This document shows positions 50,901-58,665 of a DNA stretch of 64,000 nt, piece after piece; position 1 is the stretch's first letter, and each line of letters opens with the position of its first letter. The translations under genes were made by a program, and so were the position numbers. The notes beneath the pieces were generated by a model. It was not told the DNA's origin, did not search any database, and saw only the letters and a program-made list of their open reading frames with translations. Origin of the DNA: Marisa cornuarietis (Eukaryota; Mollusca; Gastropoda; Architaenioglossa; Ampullariidae). The DNA lies in NCBI GenBank assembly GCA_004794655.1, contig SMMW01000617.1, positions 13,019,501-13,083,500 of the forward strand, written 5' to 3'.

Positions 50901-53900
50901 AGGAAGGCTCTTGAAAGCAGATTTTTGTACGTGAGAAACATTGATAACATGTGTTTAACAAATAAAAAAATGGCCAAGAAAAAAGAAGAGCTTCATTAAC
51001 AGGAAAAACAACAAAGCACTATGGAAGGGAGCGGATTGGGGTTTGAGAGCGGCATAAATTCCTGACCTCGCACGCTTTCCCCCTTCCCTCATAAAGACGC
51101 ACATCCCTCCCCTCTAGGAGGGAAGTCGGATAAGACTAGCGGCGTAAAACCCTGACCTGTAATCTTTCTGGTTTCGGTATCGCTTTGGTTTACAAACAAA
51201 CTACGCTCTCGAATTTCACATCACACTGTGGTCGCTGGTGTCAACAAAAAAAAAAAAAAAAAGCACAAATGAACATTTTTCACAGGCATGCGAGAAACCT
51301 GAACACCACAGCGTCCATGTTTCGGGTCTTCACGCCACGGAATGCTAGGCATGAACAAGGTCATGGTCTGCCGTCAAGGGTCAGGTGAAGAGAACACCAT
51401 CTGTTCTGTAACACGGTTATACAAGACTTTTGTCTTAGTGTTTTACGCCGTGCCAACAACTGTGTATATCACGGCGAGAGACAGTAACAATACATTAAAA
51501 CGTTTAGGAACAAAACCCTTCAGGTGAAATAATTACAACATCCTTGATAAAAGCCAGCAACGGACAGAAAGAGTGAGAGAGAAAGTGCGAAAAAGACGAC
51601 AGCGGTGCAACAATCAGCAAGAGAACCTGCAGCCACGACGTGGTCATAACATATTCTACAGGCCCATGGTTGTGGGCAACGCCCGCAAGGTGGAGAGAGG
51701 AGAAAAAAACGAGAAAATATTTCAGCATCCATGTTTCGAAAGTTACGTTATGTCACAAAATTCCAGGTATGAATGAGCGTCACGGGTATGACGTCACAAC
51801 GTACCCGCAAAAGATGAAAAGAACTTCTCACCTGTTCTGTGGAAGCAATCCCTAGGTAGCCACTGGCCGGTCTGTCGTGAGTGACAGGGACTGTGGTCAC
51901 TCCTCCACGCGACAACCACTGCCGACTTGTCATTTTTGTACCCTCCCGCAGGTGTTAATCCTCTGTACCGCGGAGTTCCGCGCGAACGCGCACATGCACA
52001 CACAAACACACACACGTGCACTCAACACTGGCGGTCCGTTTTTTTTTCCTCCACAAACACGTGACCTCCGTGTGGACTATGCTCCGGCTCCCAACGCTCT
52101 ATTAGCGTGCAGGCTGGGGCGTAATCGAAGCATCTCCTCTGGACGACTGAAAACATCAAACGAATCGCCTTCTCTCACTCTTTGTCTCTCTAGAAGACAC
52201 TTGAAGAGTTCAGATAGCAACCAGTTTATGAAAAAAATCTTTTTCTCGGAAGCCTATCTTCCCGAATACGAAACGAAGCGAAGTGATGCAGTTACTCAAC
52301 GCGAGTTCTTCTAATCTCAAATGTTAGCCCACTTTGGTGTCAGCATCCACCGCTGGTTGGCGAGCGGGGAGTCCCTGTGCGGGGCAGGTGAGCAAGATGC
52401 TCGCTAACGCTCCCTACAAGTGTTCTCCGTTAGGCCACGTCCGTGAGGTCGCGATGGTGGCGCCGCCACAACAGCTCGAGGCGCGCGACATCTCAAGTGA
52501 CGCAGACGCCAGGGAAATGGTGGGGGTGGGGAGGGGAAGGAGTGTACAGCGCGGGCGGTAGGTACAGCGTCGCATGAAGAGGTTTATAGTTCACCCTGTC
52601 CCCTAAGACGGGAAGACTTAAGTACTTGTAAGTATTCTTGCTTCCACCATCCACGCACAAACACAGGCGTCCTCTTTACAAAATACCAAAACGTTGTCCT
52701 GTGCAGCAAGTGTGTGTGTGTGTGTGAGAGAGAGGATAGGGACCGTAGCAAGCAATTCTGCTGCATTTCACTGGTTGGCTATAAGCCCAAGAGTGGGAAA
52801 GTAAGGGATGCGGGGCATTTCACTCCATCAGAACAAAAATCATTCACAATGCAAAACAGTAAATGGTAAAAGAACAGAAACATGTGTATTGTTCCCCACC
52901 TAGCAGTGGTTTGCACATTACCCAGAAGAAGAAGACGAACACAAAGGAGGTGGGGTGGGGGCGAAAACAAGAGGCAACGGAACTACAGTTCGAGCGTCTA
53001 TTTGACAGCTACGCTACAAATACAGAAGGAATTGAACCGACGGAATTGTGTACAATCGGAGAGTCTGGCTGCAAGCCGACACCGACTGACGGTCCGTAAT
53101 GGGGCTTATGGCAAACCGTCACGCCGACCTCTCCAAGTTAATTGAAGCAGTGGGTAAACAGACGGGATGAGTGAGAGACAACTCATGGACAGAATACAGG
53201 ATATCTGTGTGAAACGGGTGTGAAGTGTCGTACAAATCTGTCAAGTGTTCATGGTAACCACACTTCCCAGCTGAGGACAACGAAGCTGCACTTTTTAATC
53301 ACAGAAGCTGCTACCGATTTTGTCACGGAGACATCAGAATGCTTTAACAAATGATAGCTAGGCAAGCCTCCCACCCCTCTCTCTCTCTCACACACACAGA
53401 GTTCAGCCTCTTTTCCCCTTACCCACATACAAATGACTGCTTCCCTCCTATTTGATCCTCTACTGGCAAAGTCATTACATCAAATGCACATTCCTACCAC
53501 CACCAACCTTCACAAGTTTCTCATATGCATTCCAGGATAAGATGTTTAATATTCAATACACAGGCTAATTTCCTCTTATCCTTGAACAAATGTATTCAAC
53601 ATTGCAAATGTTATTGCAGACACCATTTCCAAAAGCTTTTGCCATACCAAAGTCATCATTTAAAAAAAAATCACAATGATTTTTCTTTAAAGAAGGCACC
53701 ACAGATATTATGAGGAATGGGGGATTTAGAGCAGACAGACATAATACATCTATGAGAAATCAAGTCAAGTTGGTTGTTTGCCAGCAGTTAAGTCTGTATC
53801 ATGGCAAACAGCAAGTCAAATTAAGCTTGCTGTGCTCAAATCAGGCAAGAAACTGCAAGCCTCTATTTCAAGAATGCAGATGCAGTTGCTAGCCAAGACC

Positions 53901-55962
53901 TAGGTTTGCTTTACAGGATCAGCCAAGCCCCATTTGCATCTGTTCAGTTTGTCAGTTTCCTAACCTGTTTGTGGTCACACAAGATTCTGGGATTGACATG
54001 GTGTTTCTGAAACTTGCTTTAACCCATACAGCTACCCAGTAAACAAACAGTTATTTAAGATTATACTTACCTGGTAATTTTCTGGCAACACTGACCCAAC
54101 TCTCAGTTCTTCATGCTGTAAACAAGAAACATCCAAAACTAAGCATGAAAAAGCATTAACAGCACAATTAACTAATTAGTTAAAGCTCTTGCATGGACTG
54201 ATGCTCTCTTGCAAGTAACAAAAATACATATATTTAAGTGGAATAAAATGTTCTAAAATATTTTACCTTTTGCAATAATATTACATATATAAAGGAACCA
54301 GAAATCACCAAGTTACATCCAAACTTTCACTGCTATATGTACAATGATAAAAACAGCTGGCACATAAGTATAATAATAAATATACGGCACTGTTAGACAC
54401 AATGATAACAACTAGGAAAATAAGACTCAAGCCTTCCACTAAAATGTTGACAGCTCATGAGAGATGTTAAGCCATCAACCAAAAATTATTATGAAAAAAA
54501 CCACATCATTTATAAATGTAACTAACTCACTTAAAACATAATAAAATAAAAAATATCTACAGTTTCATTTCTCAGGTAAATTTAAGAAACAAACCTCTCC
54601 CACAACTCTTTAGACCAGAAAGACAAGTCTTTTGCTTATAAATGTAACTAACTCATCAGTATAATCTTCTAAAAGATTAAACAAGAAGGAAATGACAGTT
54701 AAGCGTTCCTCAAAAGGCAGGCCACTAAGTCTCTTCTGCACACAGTAGAATGTAGGTTCCAAACAGGAAAACTTGCCAGATGTACCCTTGTTCAACCTGG
54801 CAAATATCAAGACAAAGTTGTCTGTGCTATCCCTTGTACTTATACCAGTTTCCCCCTCAAAACGACAGGTGTCTAGGGGAAAATTATATTTACAGATAAA
54901 TGATTCACATAAAGAAGAAATCTGATGCCAAAATGTGGGCCTCAGAGCTGAGCCAGTAACTATCACATCACTATACAATACATTCCTATGGATTATGTAT
55001 GACATCATTTGCACATGCAGTGAGGTTGGGGAAACAAACATGAAGCTGCTCCGCTGGTAAGTTTAGTTAAGTGGGCTGCTAGCAAAAGGTGATAAAATGA
55101 CAGTGCTGGAGAAAGAAAGAGAGAGACAAGACAGAGAGACAGCAATTTAAATAACAACAAAATGAACCAAGGCCCTCAACAAGAAGTAAGGAAAAAGAAG
55201 AGAGCGTCTGCCTTCACTTAGCACGCACATGCATTTGCATGCTCTGGCTTGTGTACACAAAGCCATTATTATAGTTACAGTGAGTTTGTGCTTCAAAACC
55301 TCACACCACAGCAACCTGGCCCTTGTTATCTCCCAGAGCAACCTGTCAGGGGGAGCTCATGCTGTCATTAAGCAGGTACAGCTGTGAGCAAGTGCAGATT
55401 AATTTAAACTCTCAGCCTTCTGGAGCAACTTAAATTTTCAGAGCAGGATACATAATTTACAAAAATGGTATTGCTGTTATCAAACACATGTGCAGTGTTT
55501 TTTGATATGTTGCAGGAGGAAGTACTAATATAAAAAAAACAGGGGTGTGGGAGAAAAAGCCACAGCAACGACTCACTTATACCAAAACAAACTTAACATT
55601 GATTCCGTAGTGACAGTATTTCACACAACTGTCAGCTCTTCCTGTCTTGTCTCTGAAATAAAACATCAAATCATGGTCCAGTTACACTGTTATGCACCTC
55701 AGTGACATCAAACATTCATCTCTGTGGAACTGACAGCAGAATAGTGGGTATTAGCAGAACCAGTCTCTGAGATATGATCCTTATAAAATATGCATGCATG
55801 GTCTTGCAAATAAATATGCTACTTTACTTGTTCATGCAGTATGTGACTACTGTATATGATCGATTATGTAGTATTATGTACTACTATGTAGTATTATGTC
55901 TGCACTAAACAAACTACCATTGTGAACAGTCTCTGCTATGAATAGTGATATCATGTGCTGAT

Positions 55963-55997
<35 letters not shown>

Positions 55998-57608
55998 TCA
56001 CAGAAGGAGTGAGGAGTACTCACTATGCATGTTCCCATGCACAATATAATCCTTTACTGCCAATTTACCTCATCTAATTATTTGTGAACCCCATTATTAT
56101 TCATATTCTATGTTTTCCATTTATGAGCAGAGATTTTCTCTCAGTGTAGCCTCTACCATATCATTACAAACAATTAACAGAAAACAATTTACTCTGTTCT
56201 TAAATCTTGCTAGTCTGCATCCAGTCGGTGACTTCTTGTGTTTTGATATGAAAGGGATTTATGTTTCAAGATATCAGTGATACTATGTGCACTTATTAAT
56301 ATATAATACTAACTATATAACATTTTGCCTTTTAATTTTAAGGAGGAGTTTTATCACTATCGTTCATTATGCTGGCCTGACTTGAAGGTACTTATCAATG
56401 CAGTAATAATTGATAGACCTTGCAGGACACAATGCACACACATAGGTTATGTGTATGTAGATGCATACATGCTTTGGTGCATGTGCAGAGATGTTTGTAT
56501 CTGTGTATATGTGTGTGTTAATTAAGTAACAGTTATATAGTTAGTATTATATATTTGTACTAAAAAGCATTTTAAATTCAGTACTCAGACATAAACATAT
56601 GTACCTCTTATATATTACAATGTTAAAAAACTACAACTAGGAAATATATAATTCTTTATCTTTACTTTAATATTTGGAAACCACTGTACTAGTTTTCTGA
56701 TGTTGAAAAGACTTACCAACAGCTCTTTCACAAGATGAATTTTGCAACATGAGTAAAGCAGACAACTATTTCTGGGTGCTTAATATATGCTAATTGGTCA
56801 AAGTTTTATTTCCCTTCCATGAAAAGTTGGATTCCACTTGGTTAGGTTGCTGCCTAATTTAGATTCTAGGTATGGATTTCCTACTGATATATTTAATAAG
56901 ACAAACTGGCTGAAATTAGAAATACTGATCAAAAGATTAATACTATAAAGATATACTTAAACAATTAGTGCATTCTCTTGTTCTGACATAATTTGTTTAT
57001 AATTTCTAGCAAATTTGAAACAAAGTACATCGCTATTTTCTAATATACACCAAGAACAACACTCTGCGTGAATACATTTAATGGTTTTATCTACATTTCG
57101 CGGGCTGTGACGACAAATCAGGATTCACATTCTTTTATCTGTAGTCCAAGTCAAGATGAGACAACTTCTTTGTCATCTCTCTACTGCTACTGGCTGCTAT
57201 AATTTATGGAACGGGGACAAAACAACAGCACATGCCTTCTTGGGAGATCGGCCTACTCCATTTACTGCTTCATTTTTTAGTCAAGTAGTGACTAATGAGA
57301 TTGCACTGCGGACTAAAACTGGACTATATTTGAACGCAGGGGTGGAGCAGTGGATATTATTCTTTTACAAGACGAGCAGTTCCTTACTCTAACTCTGATA
57401 AATCCATTAAAAAAAATAACTCTACCTTCATGTATTTCGAGGGAACATAGCCAATAGTGTTGTCTTCAAGTTTCCTTGCACCCCACCAGTCTTTGTGTCC
57501 GATGCTGTCAAATACTTCAAACTTTTCTCCCCGTTTGAAAGACAAAATGTTTTGTGAGCCTTCAGCATTTGGCGCAGTGAAGTCCGACACGGCTCGATAC
57601 ACCTCCAT
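22352..57608 (-). CDS. SH3 domain and FAM107 (DUF1151) domain protein, seven coding exons, 319 residues
   Basis: Joining 57608-57426, 54115-54071, 31701-31635, 29323-29207, 26519-26219, 25868-25718 and 22447-22352 gives an unbroken 960-nt frame with GT/AG at every junction. Residues 2-61 are an SH3 domain (strand YRAVSDFTA, acidic RT-loop, DWW motif, GYVPSKYM end). Residues ~104-112 and ~144-152 carry duplicated IPEPD acidic motifs, separated by a helix EKFKNVICNIHI. Residues ~154-165 are acidic then polyproline, followed by a Ser/Thr-rich linker. Residues ~221-288 are a FAM107-type basic helix (ERQALHRELLMNYK, then Lys/Glu-rich coiled coil). FAM107 proteins are actin-associated; SH3 domains bind proline-rich partners, so a cytoskeletal adaptor is inferred. 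I do not recall a named gene with this exact layout, so no symbol is given. Divergent from MITOK, convergent with USP. Confidence 0.85.
23140..24400 (+). repeat. Dispersed repeat, copy 1
   Basis: Shares segments in the same order with 24560-25620. For example GGTGGTGTTCGTTCGGCAGC at 23951 matches 24973 with few changes, and the AACAGCACTGTA...TACTGGGACCC block at 24259-24310 matches 25549-25603. An AATAAA followed by a T-rich stretch near 24361-24380 suggests it derives from a transcribed element, perhaps an LTR-type retroelement, but no polymerase or clear terminal repeat is visible. Confidence 0.55.
24560..25620 (+). repeat. Dispersed repeat, copy 2
   Basis: Parallel to copy 1 at its 5' and 3' parts. 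Its middle (25130-25390), with GAGGAAAATGGAGCG and CAGTCCAGAACAGTGGCAGG, matches 33930-34190 on the opposite strand. The decoded text is interrupted by stops, so any gene in it is decayed. A 30-bp tandem duplication sits near its end. Confidence 0.55.
25499..25560. repeat. Exact 30-bp tandem duplication
   Basis: TGAAAGTGGATCGTGGTTAA with CAGCACTGTA occurs at 25499-25528 and 25531-25560, period 32. The two copies are identical, so the duplication is young relative to the surrounding decayed repeat. Confidence 0.85.
25718..25868 (-). CDS. SH3-FAM107 exon 6: FAM107 basic helix
   Basis: Lies between acceptor TATGCTTCAG and donor GTGAGT; 151 nt, phase 2 in and 0 out. It encodes GKDVLKKPELEKMLQKRKDA and continues through KRKEWEEQKASKRTSFELKM to EERANRLKA. 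The KKPEL and charged long helix are the hallmark of FAM107/DUF1151 proteins. Confidence 0.92.
25869..26218 (-). other. Intron 5 of the SH3-FAM107 gene
   Basis: A 350-base AT-rich intron. I see nothing in it beyond splice signals and short A-runs. Confidence 0.7.
26219..26519 (-). CDS. SH3-FAM107 exon 5: second IPEPD motif, linker, start of FAM107 helix
   Basis: The acceptor TTCTTTTAG and donor GTGAGT enclose 301 nt entering in phase 1 and leaving in phase 2. The order is EEMYRNIPEPDPDYQ, an Asn/Asp run, DLPPPPSPLG, a Ser/Thr-rich stretch with TTTTGTPTDSGP, an acidic-basic segment, and SRERQALHRELLMNYKL, which begins the FAM107 helix. The polyproline could bind an SH3 domain, including the protein's own. 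Confidence 0.92.
26520..29206 (-). other. Intron 4 of the SH3-FAM107 gene
   Basis: A 2.7-kb AT-rich, CpG-poor intron with CA microsatellites near 27438-27456 and a strongly AT-rich patch at 28755-28870. No exon or element is supported. Confidence 0.65.
29207..29323 (-). CDS. SH3-FAM107 exon 4: first IPEPD motif
   Basis: Begins after GATGTCAG in phase 1 and ends at donor GTAGAG in phase 1. It encodes HALLDIPEPDYDPDAQEGS, then the helical FVEKFKNVICNIHI. A second AG two bases on (29322-29323) could serve as an alternative acceptor in phase 0, which would allow exon 2 to join directly without exon 3. Confidence 0.85.
   Translation of the reverse strand, partial: STPYWTSLNQTTTLTLRKDHAILLPLWRNSKMSFATST
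29339..29422. repeat. 37-bp direct duplication just upstream of the exon 4 acceptor
   Basis: ATAAATGTTTCCACATGAAT and the following bases occur at 29339-29375 and again, with two or three mismatches, at 29386-29422. On the minus strand this is 16-100 bases upstream of the exon 4 acceptor, so the likely branch-point region of the intron exists twice. Confidence 0.8.
30640..30862 (-). mobile_element. tRNA-derived SINE, minus strand
   Basis: Read on the minus strand it starts AGGGGCGACCGGTAGTGTAG, with A-box-like GTGTAGTGGTTAAAGCG, and a B-box-like GGGTTCAGACAC about 50 bases on (30787-30799). The layout is a SINE head with a GC-rich body. The 3' end is uncertain. Confidence 0.55.
31635..31701 (-). 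CDS. SH3-FAM107 exon 3 (67 nt)
   Basis: Lies between acceptor GATTACAG and donor GTCAGT. In phase 0 it reads EHRERQLKRFSVMQNSEQHK and then HP, leaving one base (phase 1). This is exactly what converts the phase-0 end of exon 2 to the phase-1 start of exon 4, which is the main argument that it is real. It also holds an internal ATG. Confidence 0.72.
32209..32246. repeat. CA microsatellite
   Basis: About 18 uninterrupted CA units, followed by a short CG alternation (GCGCGCG). It is the longest CA tract in the window. Confidence 0.95.
33900..34200 (-). repeat. Dispersed repeat, copy 3 (partial, inverted)
   Basis: The minus strand carries GAGGAAAATGGATCG, a GATGTAGATATGGC block and CAGTCCAGAACAGTGGCAGG in the same order as 25150-25330 on the plus strand. 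It is the best-preserved copy in frame, with an open frame of about 111 codons (33841-34176), but I recognise no domain in it. Confidence 0.55.
34236..34290 (+). mobile_element. SINE/LINE-type 3' tail
   Basis: AAAAGCGCTATACAAATATG is followed by a (TTA)n run. This GCGCTATA-AAT tail is typical of the 3' ends of many invertebrate SINEs and L2-like retroposons. Similar, shorter tails occur at 38490-38520 and 50037-50070. It probably ends a retroposon whose body overlaps the dispersed repeat before it. Confidence 0.45.
36180..36360 (+). mobile_element. tRNA-derived SINE head
   Basis: An A-box-like GCACAGTGGTTAAACACTC is followed by a B-box-like GGGGTTCAGAGTTCC (36248-36262). Boundaries are approximate and no tail is seen. 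Confidence 0.45.
36454..36721. mobile_element. MITE copy 1 (GGGGCCAGTTGCAC inverted ends)
   Basis: Starts CAGGGGCCAGTTGCACAACA and ends with a slightly decayed inverted copy (TGTTGTGCAACTTGTCCTG). About 268 bp, no coding capacity. It is nearly identical to 43691-43960, so at least one of the two copies is recent. Confidence 0.8.
39720..39800. other. Nothing supported beyond a short AT-rich stretch
   Basis: A short segment with ATC repeats, then sequence resembling a decayed retroposon 3' part before AATAAATTTAAC. The match to any element is too weak to name. Confidence 0.3.
40302..40335. repeat. Perfect hairpin, 15-bp arms, 4-base loop
   Basis: CTCAAATGTTTTCGA, then GTTT, then the exact reverse complement TCGAAAACATTTGAG. 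No mismatch. It is followed by a GA-rich tract. A structure this tight is rare in random sequence of this composition. Confidence 0.9.
42975..43195 (+). mobile_element. tRNA-derived SINE with A-rich tail
   Basis: An A-box-like AGCGAGCGGTTAAAGCG precedes a near-perfect B-box GAGTTCGATACCC (43015-43027). A body of about 130 bases follows, ending in AAAAAAATATATAAAAAAATA. This is the best-preserved SINE in the window. Confidence 0.65.
43253..43394. repeat. 22-bp minisatellite, about six copies
   Basis: Imperfect tandem units of about 22 bases with core GACAAAAGTAGGGCATGATT. Units differ at one to four positions, and the last is a base shorter. The tract begins about 60 bases after the SINE tail. 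Confidence 0.85.
43691..43960. mobile_element. MITE copy 2 (GGGGCCAGTTGCAC inverted ends)
   Basis: Same element as 36454-36721, in the same orientation. Its inverted ends are better kept: AGGGGCCAGTTGCAC at the left, GTGCAACTGGCCCC at the right. About 270 bp with no coding capacity. Both copies are preceded by TTTCA, which may be part of the element or a preferred target. Confidence 0.85.
44885..44993 (+). mobile_element. SINE fragment with (AAT)n tail
   Basis: A near-perfect B-box GCGGTTCGAATCTC (44896-44909) is followed by a short body and an uninterrupted ATA/AAT microsatellite (44944-44993) of about 16 units. The A-box half is not evident, so it is 5'-truncated or diverged. Confidence 0.55.
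45936..45987 (-). CDS. Alternative first coding exon of the SH3-FAM107 gene (short isoform)
   Basis: ATG at 45987, with an in-frame TGA three codons upstream, opens a 17-codon frame, MAKTVWQKTIQDKIADE, that ends in phase 1 at a good donor (A|GTAAGG). Exon 4 (29323-29207) takes exactly phase 1, producing a joining Lys before HALLDIPEPD. The resulting protein has 238 residues: it lacks the SH3 domain and exons 1-3 but keeps both IPEPD motifs and the FAM107 helix. Its position in the CpG-rich part of intron 2 suits a second promoter. Evidence is phase, start context and donor quality only. Confidence 0.6.
49545..49939. mobile_element. Inverted-repeat element with CAGGGCTTCTGCTAA ends
   Basis: Left end CAGGGCTTCTGCTAACG and right end CCTTAGCAGAAGCCCTG are inverted copies. 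Inside the ends, a second pair of GGACCCC / GGGGTCCC blocks is also inverted. The 395-bp element has no coding capacity and looks like a MITE. A 2-base AT may be the target duplication, but this is weak. Confidence 0.8.
54071..54115 (-). CDS. SH3-FAM107 exon 2 (45 nt)
   Basis: The acceptor GTTTACAG precedes, and the consensus donor GTAAGTA follows. Of the three frames only phase 0 is open, giving HEELRVGSVLPENYQ. Both flanking phases are 0, so the exon can be skipped without a frame change. It is identified by its splice sites and phase fit rather than by homology. Confidence 0.72.
54116..57425 (-). other. Intron 1 of the SH3-FAM107 gene
   Basis: A 3.3-kb AT-rich, CpG-poor interval with a CA microsatellite at 55965-55996. 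It contains one notable minus-strand open frame at 54610-55041, listed separately. Nothing else is recognised. Confidence 0.65.
54610..55041 (-). CDS. Unrecognised 143-codon open frame inside intron 1
   Basis: Starts at a true ATG at 55041 and runs 143 codons in AT-rich DNA. The translation looks like a soluble protein (for example LPFEERLTVISFLFNLLEDY near the end) without low-complexity stretches. The frame stays open upstream through RSSF to a possible acceptor TTACCAG ending at 55057, in phase 0, which is the phase in which exon 1 ends. It might be an alternative terminal exon giving an SH3-plus-new-tail protein, a nested intronless gene, a transposon remnant or chance. I recognise no family. 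No matching polyadenylation signal is obvious just downstream. Confidence 0.25.
   Translation of the reverse strand: MFVSPTSLHVQMMSYIIHRNVLYSDVIVTGSALRPTFWHQISSLCESFICKYNFPLDTCRFEGETGISTRDSTDNFVLIFARLNKGTSGKFSCLEPTFYCVQKRLSGLPFEERLTVISFLFNLLEDYTDELVTFISKRLVFLV
57426..57608 (-). CDS. SH3-FAM107 exon 1: SH3 domain
   Basis: The first ATG in the SH3 frame is at 57608 (minus). The 183-nt exon encodes 61 residues, MEVYRAVSDF to PSKYMK, and ends at donor GTAGAG in phase 0. The ALYDF-like start is VSDFTAP; DWWGARK and GYVPSKYM supply the conserved ligand-binding Trp, Pro and Tyr. A complete SH3 fold in one exon is unusual but clear. The neighbouring upstream GTG is not used as a start in animals. 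Confidence 0.9.
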
Positions 57609-58413
57609 TTGACTGCCTATCACGCTGACTCATCTATGCATAACAAGCAATCGACGTACAAAAGTGTACAAGTCCCAAAGAAATGCCTCGGACTTTCCCC
57701 CTTGACGCGCCGACCTCAACTGTCAACAAAGCCACCGCTCCAAGCACTCTTGTCTTAGACAATAGTAACAAGCGTGACTTCCGGTTTGTCGCGAGCTCTC
57801 CCCCTCTCTCTCCCCCTGCTCGCCTCCCTTATCAGAGTTTTTAAATTTATGATTCCATGCATTTTTTATTTTTATATGTAATCAGAATACTAAAAATATT
57901 GTTACCCTAAAAGTCGAATGTTATTTTTTGTGAGCATAAATGGAAGTTCCAAAACTACTACTTATAATTTTTACAATGTGTATTCTAGATTCCGTAATTC
58001 ATATGTTTTTTGTTTGGTCTTGTCCCTCGTTTGCTGCCCATGTCTCGTTCTTATTCTAAAGCATTAAGAACATGGTCCTTAGGAGTGCCAGTATGCGCTG
58101 TAAAAATTGTTGTGTTTATTATTAATAGCGTTTGTATCGTGGACCGTGGTTTGTATGCTGGTCGATCATTTCTTTATAGCTAAAGAGTAAGATTTGTTTG
58201 GCTCTTAGATTGATCACATAATGGTTTAGAAACGGTCTACAAATTGAGAATAATAATAATAATGAAATGTTTTGTGACTTTATGCACGTCTAGGAGTACA
58301 TTAAAGGCGCTGCCGGGGAAAAAAAAGAATTAAAAGGGCAAAGGTTTACGCGGCACGGGAATCTTATTGAAGGGACTTTACTCTCACTTAGTTTGGTTTT
58401 GAAGGAGGGGATC
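57609..58413. promoter_or_regulatory. Divergent intergenic region between SH3-FAM107 and MITOK
   Basis: Only about 805 bases separate the two start codons, which face away from each other. A CpG-rich patch with ETS and TCGCGAG motifs lies at 57700-57830 and a second small GC-rich patch at 58305-58320. Between them the DNA is AT-rich with an AAT tract near 58250-58264. A shared bidirectional promoter or two adjacent ones are both possible. Confidence 0.55.
57777..57795 (-). promoter_or_regulatory. ETS and TCGCGAG motifs in the divergent promoter
   Basis: ACTTCCGG (57777-57784) is a full ETS/GABP core site and TCGCGAG (57789-57795) matches the TCTCGCGAGA promoter element. They lie about 170-190 bases upstream of the SH3 start codon, in a short CpG-rich patch. 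Both are common at TATA-less housekeeping promoters. Confidence 0.5.
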
Positions 58414-58665
58414 ATGGCGGTGAAAGCAGAGAGTGTAGGACGAGGAGTTCTGAAAATGACTCTGTTTAAGCTTGTCAGGCATCGTATTGATTTTAAACAT
58501 GTCATTTTCTTCAAACAAGTTCGGAACCGATCCATTACAGGTCACATGGCTACTGATGTAGCTTTAAAAACAATTACAGGCGGTCGCGTGGACCGCTGGA
58601 TGCAAGCGTACGAAGATTTCGTCGGTCTGACGGAGGTTAAGCAGGCTCAGACTAATGTAATACAG
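58414..58665 (+). CDS. CCDC51: MITOK exon 1 (presequence and start of the coiled-coil region)
   Basis: ATG at 58414 (context GGATCATGG) was chosen as the first ATG of the frame and gives a plausible presequence rich in Arg, Lys and His. The 84-codon exon ends in VIQ before donor GTACGT, phase 0. It contains the RWMQAYEDFVGLTEV block that is strongly conserved in CCDC51 proteins. Confidence 0.9.

Larger units (their letters stand above)
31702..54070 (-). other. Intron 2 of the SH3-FAM107 gene (22.4 kb), CpG- and repeat-rich
   Basis: By eye this interval has far more CpG and simple sequence than its AT-rich flanks. It contains the alternative first exon at 45936-45987, weaker candidate first exons, several tRNA-like SINEs, inverted-repeat elements, a minisatellite and many CA, CT and AAT microsatellites. 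Long overlapping open frames on both strands at 32.8-33.6 kb and 37.1-37.6 kb follow from high GC and low stop density and show no protein features. Confidence 0.6.

Noticed and set aside
51877..52314. Plus-strand open frame of 145 codons
   Set aside because: It contains a CA microsatellite read as HTQTHT and GC-rich filler; no splice or start support.
57609..57623. Upstream GTG as an alternative start of the SH3 protein
   Set aside because: Animal genes rarely start at GTG, and the next in-frame ATG at 57608 gives a complete SH3 domain.
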